Source: Methyloglobulus morosus KoM1
GTDB lineage: Bacteria > Pseudomonadota > Gammaproteobacteria > Methylococcales > Methylomonadaceae
Assembly (NCBI RefSeq): GCF_000496735.2
Contig: NZ_AYLO01000033.1
Location: 1 to 37,330 of the forward strand
Length of the DNA: 37,330 bases
Reading direction: 5' to 3'
Position 1 is the stretch's first letter. Each line of letters starts with the position of its first letter. The notes under the pieces were generated by a model, which was given only the letters and a program-made list of their open reading frames with translations, made no database searches and was not told the DNA's origin. Shown piece after piece: positions 7,958 through 16,329 of the stretch. Position numbers and translations under genes: made by a program.

Positions 7958-9062
7958 GGTTTGGAACTGGCAACAACCCGATTGGCCTCATTTTAGTTAC
8001 GAAGCATTACCCCTCGTTGGTTATGACAACAGGCTATTGCTTGGTGCAGGCCTTTTGTTTGGTGCTTTCAAGCATCTTGATGTTGATGAAAAAAGTCAGT
8101 TAACCATCGAACTTATCAGCAATGAAGCCTTAAAAACTTCAGAGATCGAGGGCGAATACCTGGATCGCGACAGCCTGCAGTCATCCATCCGCCGCCAATT
8201 CGGATTAGTATCAGATAACCGTAAGATTCCACCTGCCGAACAAGGTATTGCACAGGTCATGGTGAATTTATATCAGGGGTTTCAGTTACCACTGTCCCAC
8301 GCCACCCTGTTTAATTGGCACACCATGTTGACCAACGGCAGACGTGACCTTAATGACATCGGGCGATACCGTACCCATCAAGAGCCTATGCAAATCGTAT
8401 CGGGACAGGTCCACTCCCCCAAAATCCATTATGAAGCGCCGCCATCCGCACAAGTCATGTCGGAAATGGATAGGTTTATTGACTGGTTTAATGCGACAGC
8501 CCCAGACGGAAATTCACCATTACCCGCTTTAGTACGTGCCGGTATTGCCCACCTTTATTTTGAGAGCATCCATCCTTTTGAGGATGGCAATGGGCGTATC
8601 GGGCGGGCAATTGCCGAGAAAGCCTTGGCACAGTGTTTGGGGCAACCCACGCTGATTGCTATTGCCCACATAATTGAAAGAAACAAAAAAGCTTATTACT
8701 CCGCGCTTGAACAAGCCAACAAGGTCAATGAAATTACAGCATGGTTAATCTATTTTGCGGATACCATTTTAAGTGCCCAAAGCCATACCCAAGTCAGGCT
8801 TGAGTTTCTGATAAAAAAAGCCAAACTTTATGACAGATTACGAGGACAACTCAACGTCCGTCAGGAAAAAGCATTGGCCAGAATGTTCCGAGCAGGCCCG
8901 GAAGGGTTCAAAGAAGGTTTAAGTGCAGAAAAATATTTGAGTATTACCGGCACAACCCGTCCGACAGCGACTCGCGACTTACAAGATTTGGTGATAAAAG
9001 GGGCGTTAACAAGGACAGGGGAACGAAAGTATACGCGGTATTACCTTAATCTTGAAAGTTAA
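7956..9062 (+). CDS. Fic family protein (class II, self-inhibited) with C-terminal wHTH-like region
   Basis: 368 residues. Fic enzymes transfer AMP or another nucleotide part to target proteins. The core motif 'HPFEDGNGRIGR' starts at His206 and matches HxFx(D/E)GNGRxxR, so the active site looks intact. An inhibitory helix motif 'TSEIEG' (residues 61-66) fits (S/T)xxxE(G/N) and lies N-terminal to the Fic core, which defines class II. The N-terminus ('WNWQQPDWPHFSYE') resembles the DUF4172 domain common in this architecture. The last ~75 residues ('YLSITGTTRPTATRDLQDLV...YTRYYL') look like a winged helix. No separate antitoxin gene is adjacent, consistent with intramolecular inhibition. Two inverted repeats lie right upstream, suggesting autoregulation. 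It sits in an accessory stretch with a toxin-antitoxin pair and a NACHT protein. Confidence 0.92.
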   Translation: MVWNWQQPDWPHFSYEALPLVGYDNRLLLGAGLLFGAFKHLDVDEKSQLTIELISNEALKTSEIEGEYLDRDSLQSSIRRQFGLVSDNRKIPPAEQGIAQVMVNLYQGFQLPLSHATLFNWHTMLTNGRRDLNDIGRYRTHQEPMQIVSGQVHSPKIHYEAPPSAQVMSEMDRFIDWFNATAPDGNSPLPALVRAGIAHLYFESIHPFEDGNGRIGRAIAEKALAQCLGQPTLIAIAHIIERNKKAYYSALEQANKVNEITAWLIYFADTILSAQSHTQVRLEFLIKKAKLYDRLRGQLNVRQEKALARMFRAGPEGFKEGLSAEKYLSITGTTRPTATRDLQDLVIKGALTRTGERKYTRYYLNLES

Positions 9063-9604
9063 TAGACTATATATTATCCTATTGAATTAAATAACATTAT
9101 GCTGATTTCTCCAAAGCGGCCTGTGGCTCATATCAACCATTTTTGGAAGATCGGCCAAAACCGGGCTTTTATCCCTTCAAAAAATCTAATCAGTGCGTGG
9201 TCACTTAGGAACAAAGTAGGCTTACATAGTTGCGTTTTTACCCCATCTTGAAACACACTAATTGAATAAAAGTTTAGGTTGCAAAAGTACATCGGATTTG
9301 CACACCTAATTTCATATCATTTGCACGCGTATGACCGATCGGATTTAACAGCTAATTTCGGAAAATTGTACGCGAAGTTTTGCACATGTGTATTGTCATT
9401 CTTATCTAAGCGTCGGTAATGGGTTGGTTTGCCACGTTCGGTAACAAGCAAAAATTGATATTTCCGAATGACTGGTAAGGGGGATTGAAATCTGGCATTC
9501 AAATTATCAAAATCAATTATCCCTAAAAGCCTCTCATATGATTTGGTACTGTTCTAAAGATTTCAGCCACGCCATTTTGAAACATTTCCAGCTTTGCGTA
9601 GATC
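9063..9604. other. 542-bp intergenic stretch without a supported gene
   Basis: AT-rich and without a convincing coding frame. A 61-codon minus-strand frame (9317-9502) contains 'LLVTERGKPTHYRRL', faintly like a piece of a tyrosine recombinase, but too short and isolated to call. The region may be decayed mobile DNA between fic and the toxin-antitoxin pair. Confidence 0.3.
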
Positions 9605-9632
9605 TGATACAATCTAGCTAAATAATTAGCTA
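9605..9632 (+). promoter_or_regulatory. Promoter and palindromic operator of the phd/vapC pair
   Basis: An extended -10 element (TGaTACAAT, 9604-9612) is followed at once by TAGCTAA-ataa-TTAGCTA (9615-9632), a perfect 7-bp inverted repeat ending 12 nt before the antitoxin ATG. This is the usual layout for autoregulation by an antitoxin/toxin complex. A second TATAAT at 9636-9641 lies too close to the start codon unless the transcript is leaderless. Confidence 0.5.
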
Positions 9633-9644
9633 AGGTATAATCTA

Positions 9645-9875
9645 ATGACCCAAACCATCAACATCCATGAAGCAAAAACCAGGCTATCCCAGTTAATACA
9701 ACAGGTTGAAGAAGGTGATGAGATTATTATTTCACGGGCTAACAAGCCCATCGCCCGGTTGGTGGCTTACCGGGAAAAAGCCCAACCGCGCCGTTTAGGG
9801 GAAGCAAAAGGAATGGTCGAGATAATGCCCGATTTCGACCAATTGCCGGAAGATTTTCTGGAACATTTCCAATGA
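9645..9875 (+). CDS. Type II antitoxin, Phd/YefM family
   Basis: 76 residues. The N-terminus 'INIHEAKTRLSQLIQQVEEGDEIIISRANKPIARLV' pattern is characteristic of Phd/YefM antitoxins: an N-terminal DNA-binding fold followed by a C-terminal toxin-neutralising tail ('MPDFDQLPEDFLEHF'). It should bind and inhibit the downstream PIN toxin and repress the operon through the palindrome at 9615-9632. It overlaps the toxin gene by 4 nt (ATGA), indicating translational coupling. Confidence 0.9.
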   Translation: MTQTINIHEAKTRLSQLIQQVEEGDEIIISRANKPIARLVAYREKAQPRRLGEAKGMVEIMPDFDQLPEDFLEHFQ

Positions 9876-10258
9876 AGGTATTGCTGGATACCTGCGCTTT
9901 TCTATGGCTTGTTACCGATGACCCTAAGCTTTCTGAATTGTCCAAAGAGATATTCTTGGATTCTGGGAATGAACTGCTACTGAGTGCGGCCACTGGGTTT
10001 GAAATAACCATAAAATACAGTCTAGGGAAATTGCATTTGGCTGAACCTCCAAAAGAGTTCATTTCCAACCGCATTCAGGCCAATACCCTGACAGAATTGC
10101 CCATATCAATGAGTCACACTTACACTTTGCACAACCTACCGCTGCATCACAAAGACCCGTTTGACCGACTACTCGTTGCCCAAGCGATGGTCAACCGAAT
10201 ACCTTTGTTAAGCCCCGACGAACAGCTTTCAGCCTATGACATTACACGGTTGTGGTAA
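9872..10258 (+). CDS. PIN-domain toxin, VapC type
   Basis: 128 residues, a typical PIN toxin length. PIN nucleases cleave RNA with a cluster of acidic residues binding Mg or Mn. Candidates seen: Asp6 in 'LLDTCAFLWL', Glu in 'AATGFEITIKYSLGKL', Asp in 'HHKDPFDRLLVAQA' and Asp in 'LLSPDEQL'. All four expected positions are present, so the toxin looks intact. It belongs to the PIN group found with Phd-type antitoxins. Its start overlaps the antitoxin stop by 4 nt. The target RNA cannot be told. Confidence 0.9.
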   Translation: MKVLLDTCAFLWLVTDDPKLSELSKEIFLDSGNELLLSAATGFEITIKYSLGKLHLAEPPKEFISNRIQANTLTELPISMSHTYTLHNLPLHHKDPFDRLLVAQAMVNRIPLLSPDEQLSAYDITRLW

Positions 10259-10319
10259 TCCTAAGCATTAGTTGCGACTAATCCTTTATAAATTAAGCGC
10301 GATCATATAGTTAAATACA

Positions 10320-11291
10320 ATGCCAGCATCCAAAGCCATTGCCACCGAAAATTCCGCCCCTATCATATGGGTGCAAGGCATTAACAAGACCTATGCCAGC
10401 GGTTTCCAAGCCCTCAATAACATCAACCTGGAGATAAAACGCGGCGAGATATTCGCCTTGCTCGGGCCAAATGGTGCGGGGAAGACAACATTGATTAGTA
10501 TCATCTGCGGCATCGTCAATTCCACTTCTGGAATCGTCATCGCCGACGGTTACGACACCGTGCGGGATTACCGCACAGTGCGTGCAACCATTGGTCTGGT
10601 GCCGCAGGAACTGCATACGGATTCATTTGAGTCGGTCTGGGCTACGGTCAAATTCAGTCGGGGTTTATTCGGAAAGGCGCCCAACGCACCCTATCTGGAA
10701 AAAGTGCTGCGCGACCTATCCCTGTGGGATAAGCGCAACGTGAAAATCAAGGAGCTATCGGGCGGGATGAAGCGCCGGGTGTTGATTGCCAAGGCGCTTG
10801 CCCATGAACCAACGATATTGTTCCTTGATGAGCCGAGTGCCGGCGTGGACGTGGAGTTACGGCATGACATGTGGCGCATGGTGCGCGAACTTCGCGCCAA
10901 AGGCACCACCATCATCCTGACCACGCATTACATAGAGGAAGCCGAAGACATGGCAGACCGGATCGGCGTCATCAACAAAGGTGAACTGATTGTTGTTGAA
11001 GACAAAAACGTACTGATGCGTAAACTCGGCAAAAAGCGGCTCACATTGACGTTGCGACAGTCTCTCGCCAGCATCCCGGCCGCGCTTATTGGTTGGAATT
11101 TAACACTCGCCGACGATGGATCCACCCTAATTTATACTTTCGACACTCAGGAAGAAGAAACCGGTATAGCTGAGCTGTTAAGGACTTTAAGCGAACACCA
11201 TATAGAATTTAAAGACTTACGTTCTACTGAAAGCTCTTTGGAAGATATTTTTGTCAGCTTGGTACATCAGCCCAAGGGGAATGCCTCATGA
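10320..11291 (+). CDS. ABC transporter ATP-binding protein, YadG-like
   Basis: 323 residues. Complete nucleotide-binding domain: Walker A '[11 protein letters not shown]', signature 'LSGGMKRRV', Walker B '[12 protein letters not shown]' and H-loop 'TTHYIEEAE'. It drives an ABC-2 type exporter. The sequence resembles E. coli YadG closely, for example '[20 protein letters not shown]', 'LSLWDKRN' and '[12 protein letters not shown]'-like text, so YadGH is the nearest named system; its substrate is unknown. A C-terminal ~90-residue extension follows the domain. The permease gene starts within its last codons (ATGA overlap), so the two form an operon. No substrate-binding protein is nearby, consistent with export. 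Confidence 0.93.
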   Translation: MPASKAIATENSAPIIWVQGINKTYASGFQALNNINLEIKRGEIFALLGPNGAGKTTLISIICGIVNSTSGIVIADGYDTVRDYRTVRATIGLVPQELHTDSFESVWATVKFSRGLFGKAPNAPYLEKVLRDLSLWDKRNVKIKELSGGMKRRVLIAKALAHEPTILFLDEPSAGVDVELRHDMWRMVRELRAKGTTIILTTHYIEEAEDMADRIGVINKGELIVVEDKNVLMRKLGKKRLTLTLRQSLASIPAALIGWNLTLADDGSTLIYTFDTQEEETGIAELLRTLSEHHIEFKDLRSTESSLEDIFVSLVHQPKGNAS

Positions 11292-12049
11292 ACATCTATG
11301 GCATCCGCGCCATTTACCATTTTGAAATGGCACGCACTTTCCGTACCCTATGGGAAAGTATCGCTGCACCGGTACTTACCACCTCGCTGTATTTCATCGT
11401 ATTTGGCAAAGCCATCGGTTCGCGTATGGGCGAGATTGATAGCGTCAGTTACGGCGCCTTCATCATCCCGGGGCTGGTTATGCTGAATTTATTGAACGAA
11501 AGCATTTCCAATGCGTCTTTCGGTATTTACATGCCCAGGTGGGCGGGCACTATTTATGAGCTTTTATCAGCACCGGTTTCGTGGATCGAAGTGTTGATTG
11601 GTTATGTGGGGGCGGCGGCGACCAAGTCGGTGATGTTGGGCATCCTTATTCTGGGGACCGCCCGCATTTTCGTGCCTTATGAGATCGCCCATCCCTGGTG
11701 GATGGTTGCCTTTCTTCTGCTCACTGCCGTTACTTTCAGCCTATTTGGCTTCATTATCGGTTTGTGGGCCGATAATTTCCAGAAACTACAGGTGGTTCCG
11801 ATGTTGGTCGTCACCCCGCTCACCTTTCTAGGCGGCGCGTTCTATTCGATCAATATGTTGCCCCCTTTGTGGCAGAAAATCACGTTGTTCAATCCAGTGG
11901 TATATTTGATCAGCGGCTTTCGCTGGAGCTTCTACGGCATTGCCGATGTGAATGTCGCCATGAGTATTGGCATGACATTTGGCTTTCTAACCCTCTGCCT
12001 GATTTTTGTATGGTGGGTATTTAAGACGGGATACAAGATCAGAAACTGA
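11288..12049 (+). CDS. ABC-2 type permease, YadH-like
   Basis: 253 residues with about six membrane segments and the ABC-2 pattern: a first hydrophobic segment at '[20 protein letters not shown]', '[15 protein letters not shown]', and a conserved '[20 protein letters not shown]' near residue 180 followed by '[12 protein letters not shown]'. It is the inner-membrane half of an exporter with the preceding ATPase, to which it is coupled by a 4-nt overlap. The substrate is not inferable. No further gene follows in the operon; downstream lies a helicase fragment. Confidence 0.92.
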   Translation: MNIYGIRAIYHFEMARTFRTLWESIAAPVLTTSLYFIVFGKAIGSRMGEIDSVSYGAFIIPGLVMLNLLNESISNASFGIYMPRWAGTIYELLSAPVSWIEVLIGYVGAAATKSVMLGILILGTARIFVPYEIAHPWWMVAFLLLTAVTFSLFGFIIGLWADNFQKLQVVPMLVVTPLTFLGGAFYSINMLPPLWQKITLFNPVVYLISGFRWSFYGIADVNVAMSIGMTFGFLTLCLIFVWWVFKTGYKIRN

Positions 12050-12202
12050 GGCAACGATCATGAACTGGGGAATTCAATTTTCACTCCGACATGACTATCT
12101 AAAAGATATATTTCAGGTTTACGCAAAAATTAGCTATCAATTATTTGGATAGAAAGGCTTTCGATAAAACGAAGTTAATCATATCCTCGGGTGATAATTC
12201 CT

Positions 12203-12370
12203 ATGAGCAAATCATTTTCCATCATGCTGCAACGGAAACTGATTTATACGGCGGTTACCCGTGCTAAAGATCAGGTCTTTTTTGTGGGTGATATTGAAGC
12301 GTTAAGGATTGCGGTTAGTGGCATGTGGGATGAGGATAGGATGACGGGGTTATGTGAGGCGATGTGTTGA
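12203..12370 (+). pseudogene. 3' remnant of a RecD/TraI-like helicase gene
   Basis: A 55-codon frame reads 'IMLQRKLIYTAVTRAKDQVF' and 'VGDIEALRIAV', matching the C-terminal UvrD-like motif VI region of RecD2/TraA-type helicases (LQRNLLYTAVTRAK...VGD..AL). Nothing of the rest of the enzyme is present, apart from a possible trace in another frame just upstream (12190-12215). It is a scar of a lost gene between the ABC exporter and the NACHT gene. A functional short protein is unlikely. Confidence 0.55.
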
Positions 12371-12532
12371 TTGATTACCCAGAGTTCAGAATCTAAAATC
12401 TACTACACATAATTACTGTTGGACTTGCATATCAATTGTACAATTCTGGAAACAAGCTACTACAAAAATCTATGATATTATTTTACTCTAGCGTCCAAGC
12501 TAACTTCTTTCACTCAAATAACAAAAAATCTT

Positions 12533-15442
12533 ATGGACTCCACGCTTGCGATTATCCTTAGTCTTTTCTTGCTTCTTTTTTTTGGAACGGCTAATTTCGG
12601 TTTCTATGTATGGTTGAAAAAAAGCATTTATACGAGAGAAAAGTTCGCTTTTGCAGGATTGACCGCTGCTTCCGCCCTCACACTGTTTGTGATCGCCAGT
12701 ATTTTTGCCCAGCAACCGCCTTGGCTTGCGGCCTTAGGATTATTCAGGCAAATAACTGGTTTGTCTTATCAACCGCCGCAACCATTGACCTATGAACAGG
12801 AAATCCTGTCAATTCTTCTAGTCGCTGGCTTTTTTCTGTTCATAAACTATATACACAGACATTGGAACGGGGCCCTAAGCACTGCTCATTACGAGCAGCA
12901 GCAAAAACAACAACCACCCAGTCTTATCGGCGATACTTGGCTATTTCTGAACCCATCCCAGTATAAAAAGTTGCTCGAAATCTATAACCCTGCCAATCAA
13001 TATCGCCCGACTGCTTTGGAAGGTGCAGCAGAAAGCTTGGTTTGGCACCAGCAGGCCAGAGATTTATTGTTATTGACCAGCCGCCTTTATGACTTTCCTG
13101 ATGATGAATGGCACAACCAAGCCCTCTGCTGGATCGGAACACATAAAGGCACGGGCGATATTGTGGTATTGGCATGCAGGGAAAACCAACCGGACACTGT
13201 GGAACTTCAGACTTTAACCGATTATGCCGACAAAGTACGGCGTAATAAGGGGCGTACCAGCAATGGCTTGGAGTTCATCATCGCCTTGAAAGACGGCAAC
13301 ACAGACGAACAAAGTCAGTTAAACGGTCATCCCTTACGCACCGTAAGCGAATCATGCCTACTGGATAGTTTGGTGAATTTTGACGACTATTTCCGCGACT
13401 TGACCAAACGGGTGGAAAAGGACTGTTTAACGGGTTCTAATCTGACCATAAACCAGGTCTACACAGCGTCCCGATATAAGCTTGATAAAGATGGCGATGC
13501 ACAACCCAACCTTGAAGTTTTCTTGAATGAGTGGCTGAAAGACCCAAGCCTGCGTCAAATCGCCTTATTGGGCGAATACGGTCAAGGCAAAAGCACCATT
13601 TCGCTAATGCTTAGTTATCACTTAATGCAACGCCTACAACAAGACCCACACTCGGCACGAATTCCGATTCTGCTAGAACTGCGAGGCAAAAGTCCGCGCA
13701 ACTTACGGGAAGATGAACTGATTTCCACCTGGGCGGGTCGATACGGGATTGATACGCGCGGCCTTATAAAGTTATTGATGGCCGGGAGATTGTTGTTGAT
13801 TTTTGAAGGCTTCGATGAAGTGGACTTGTCCGGCGACAGCGATGCCCGCATCAATCATTTCAAGATTATGTGGGGACTATGTTATCCCAAGGCCAAGATC
13901 ATGGTCACAGGTCGTCCCAATTATTTTTTAGACGATACCGAGTTAAAAGCTGCATTAGGCATCCAAGCCTCCAGCCTAGAACGACCCTATTGCCAAGCGG
14001 TGCAATTGGTTCCCTTCAATATACAGGAAATTGAACATAGCTTGCGTAATCTCGATAATGAAACTCGAGAAGGTATTGTTGCATTGGCAGCCGTAAACGA
14101 ACGCTTTTACGATATCATTTCACGTCCATCCATGCTCTATGTGGTTAGCATATTGTGGAAAACGGAAAATTTAGCCCAGTACGGGGAACGCATCAATTCC
14201 GCCTTGGTGATGGATATTTTCATTCGTCACAGCCTTGAGCGCCAAGGCGGTAAAGGCCAACGATATGACTTTACTCCGCCGGTTGCTGGTAAAGCCAAAC
14301 CAGCGTTTATGGCACTCAATAGCCGCGAACGTGCGTATTTTATGGAAGGCATCGCCACTTATATGCTCATTAATGAGCTACCAAACCAAATCACTGCAAG
14401 AGAATTGGAAGAGGTAGGACGACTATTAGTTAAAGCGATTCCTGAGGCGGTATCCTCTGTGGATGCCCAAGGTGGCGAGACTCGCAAGCCCTTAAGGCAG
14501 CGATACGACTTAGACAACAAACCGGAAGAACTCCAAACGATCCTTACCGATGTGCGTACTTGCGGCTTATTGGTGCCCGATTTAAGCCGGAGCGGTTCCT
14601 TCAAATTTGGCCACAAATCTTTCATGGAATTTCTGTCCGGAAAAGTGTACGCACAATGGTGCTTACGCAAAGAATTACAAGATGCCGAGGAAAAGGAAGT
14701 GAATTCCTTAGGAAACACATTTAATTTGAATATGCGCCATGTTGTATGGCAGACAGAAGTAATGGCCTTTGCGGTGGAATGGATTGCGGAGAGGGCGAAA
14801 GATCAAGGACAAGCAGCGAGTCTCTTGTTCGCATTATTATTTGGACAATACAATTTTACTAGGAAGTTTCTTGGAATAATTTATAAGTTAGCTTTGAACC
14901 AGTTAGCATGTTCGGGTTATAGGACTCGGTTAAATCCTCGAATTGAGTTATATATAATTCGGGCATTTCTTCCATCAGAGATGAAAAGACAGTTAGGAGT
15001 AAATGCTAATCATATATTAATAACTCTAATGTATTATTTTTTTATTACATTAATTTTTATAATTATATCTTTAATGTTGAGAATGGAATTTACCAACAAT
15101 TTTGTTTATCAGTTTGTCCCATTTACCCTAATATCGTACATTATTTTATTCTTAGCATTGTATATTAAATCGTTTTGTATTTTATTTTATGGGTATAAAA
15201 AAAACAATTTAATGTTGTCTTTATGGGCCAAATTTAGAATCTGGCACGCAATATGTATTGCGGCTCATCTGGAACGCCGCGCCATGAATAGAATAGTTGG
15301 CGTAAAATCCATTATTTTACTCGATGAGGTGGCCAACCAAGAACCCCAACCCTGGACGATTGCAGAAAGTTTGCATAAGCTCAAAATGACTAAAAAAAAC
15401 TTTATAATTGACGGCGGACTATTATCAAGACAAGGAACGTGA
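12533..15442 (+). CDS. Membrane-anchored NACHT-domain NTPase (STAND type)
   Basis: 969 residues. Three hydrophobic segments at the N-terminus (~5-28, 38-60, 88-107) are followed by a soluble domain of unknown fold (~110-325). A NACHT NTPase then has Walker A 'GEYGQGKST' (347-355), Walker B 'LLLIFEGFDEVD' (~420-432) and sensor-like 'KIMVTGRPNYF'. A helical region and two more membrane segments follow (~828-848, 858-890), then a ~75-residue tail. STAND NTPases of this kind act as signal-sensing switches, and bacterial NACHT proteins are known in antiphage defence, so a defence role is plausible but unproven. I could not identify an effector domain: residues 110-325 contain 'CWIGTHKGTGDIVVLACREN', which faintly recalls a nuclease fold but lacks a clear catalytic motif. 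The last ~600 bp of coding sequence are much more AT-rich than the rest, suggesting a mosaic gene. Confidence 0.85.
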   Translation: MDSTLAIILSLFLLLFFGTANFGFYVWLKKSIYTREKFAFAGLTAASALTLFVIASIFAQQPPWLAALGLFRQITGLSYQPPQPLTYEQEILSILLVAGFFLFINYIHRHWNGALSTAHYEQQQKQQPPSLIGDTWLFLNPSQYKKLLEIYNPANQYRPTALEGAAESLVWHQQARDLLLLTSRLYDFPDDEWHNQALCWIGTHKGTGDIVVLACRENQPDTVELQTLTDYADKVRRNKGRTSNGLEFIIALKDGNTDEQSQLNGHPLRTVSESCLLDSLVNFDDYFRDLTKRVEKDCLTGSNLTINQVYTASRYKLDKDGDAQPNLEVFLNEWLKDPSLRQIALLGEYGQGKSTISLMLSYHLMQRLQQDPHSARIPILLELRGKSPRNLREDELISTWAGRYGIDTRGLIKLLMAGRLLLIFEGFDEVDLSGDSDARINHFKIMWGLCYPKAKIMVTGRPNYFLDDTELKAALGIQASSLERPYCQAVQLVPFNIQEIEHSLRNLDNETREGIVALAAVNERFYDIISRPSMLYVVSILWKTENLAQYGERINSALVMDIFIRHSLERQGGKGQRYDFTPPVAGKAKPAFMALNSRERAYFMEGIATYMLINELPNQITARELEEVGRLLVKAIPEAVSSVDAQGGETRKPLRQRYDLDNKPEELQTILTDVRTCGLLVPDLSRSGSFKFGHKSFMEFLSGKVYAQWCLRKELQDAEEKEVNSLGNTFNLNMRHVVWQTEVMAFAVEWIAERAKDQGQAASLLFALLFGQYNFTRKFLGIIYKLALNQLACSGYRTRLNPRIELYIIRAFLPSEMKRQLGVNANHILITLMYYFFITLIFIIISLMLRMEFTNNFVYQFVPFTLISYIILFLALYIKSFCILFYGYKKNNLMLSLWAKFRIWHAICIAAHLERRAMNRIVGVKSIILLDEVANQEPQPWTIAESLHKLKMTKKNFIIDGGLLSRQGT

Positions 15443-16329
15443 AGTATAGTGCTGATGAAAGGAAAAAATTAAAAACGAAATCAATTGTGAAGCAGTTTGT
15501 TAATAATTTTGAGTCATCTATTCTATCGTGTTCGAGTTTTTTAACTTCATTGCGGAAAAGGATATTTTAATACCTATAAGCTTGAGTTTTTTTAATTATG
15601 TTTGATCGATTCGTTTTTTTTTGAATTGTTCGAACAATCAGTGGTGTAAAAATGATATTCATAACTTAGGCTATATTCAACTTCCCTTCATCGGCTGTTT
15701 ATAAAATCTAAAGCTACTTTACTCATTACTATTTTTTTTTTGGAGTGACCTTAAGGCTTTTTTAGGCTTAAGTTTAATGTTTTGCTGTCAGTTGAGGCTG
15801 AATTGTAGCCAATCCCCAGGTCCATCGACTAAATCTTGAACCCTTAAGCGGTTGACGGGGATTTGTTGGTTTTCGAATAAGGTTTCAGCGTGTTTCGTCT
15901 ATTTATTGTTAGTCTTGACGATAATTTAAAGCGTCTAGTGGCTGAACGGGTTGGCGTGGCTGTTGGGGTGGGTGGTGCTAGGGTCAATGATCGGGTTGAT
16001 CGTGGGGTTCGGGATTATATCAAGATGTTGGTCAGGCTTTGAGTCATTGGGGTGTGGATATTGTGTTATTACAGTTGTTTTTGTTGCAAGTGTAACCACT
16101 GTGCAGGGACTTTACCGCCCGGACAACCCCTTTTTGAACGGCTCACATCCCATTGTGGCGGTGCTGTTCGTATATTATTGATTCATATCAGGTTACGTTT
16201 TTGTCCCGATTTTATACTTCAATTTAGTGGCTCTGTATTATTACCCCGCAAGATAACCTGCACAGAAATCCCATAGAAAATCCTTAACCGCTCCATTTGT
16301 ACTGCACATCGTCTTGGCATCCTAATGCC
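15443..16329. other. 887-bp AT-rich intergenic region ahead of the exosortase operon
   Basis: No supported gene. The first ~350 bp are strongly AT-rich with several T-tracts, continuing the composition of the 3' end of the NACHT gene. An imperfect inverted repeat around CTTAAG occurs at 15750-15772. A short hydrophobic frame (15951-16181) has no ATG or GTG start and no ribosome site. The promoter of the exosortase operon should lie in the right part, but I see no convincing -35/-10 pair. Confidence 0.35.

Noticed and set aside
9317-9502. Minus-strand frame with a vague integrase-like stretch
   Set aside because: Similarity is limited to about 15 residues and no catalytic Arg/His/Tyr set is visible.
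13130-13230. Nuclease-like motif (PD-(D/E)xK) in the N-terminal domain of the NACHT protein
   Set aside because: 'GDIVVLACREN' has the strand-like pattern but lacks the expected (D/E)xK; not enough to assign an effector.
15951-16181. Hydrophobic short frame that could be a small membrane protein next to the exosortase operon
   Set aside because: Only a TTG start right after an in-frame stop, no ribosome site, no recognisable family. Kept as part of the intergenic note.
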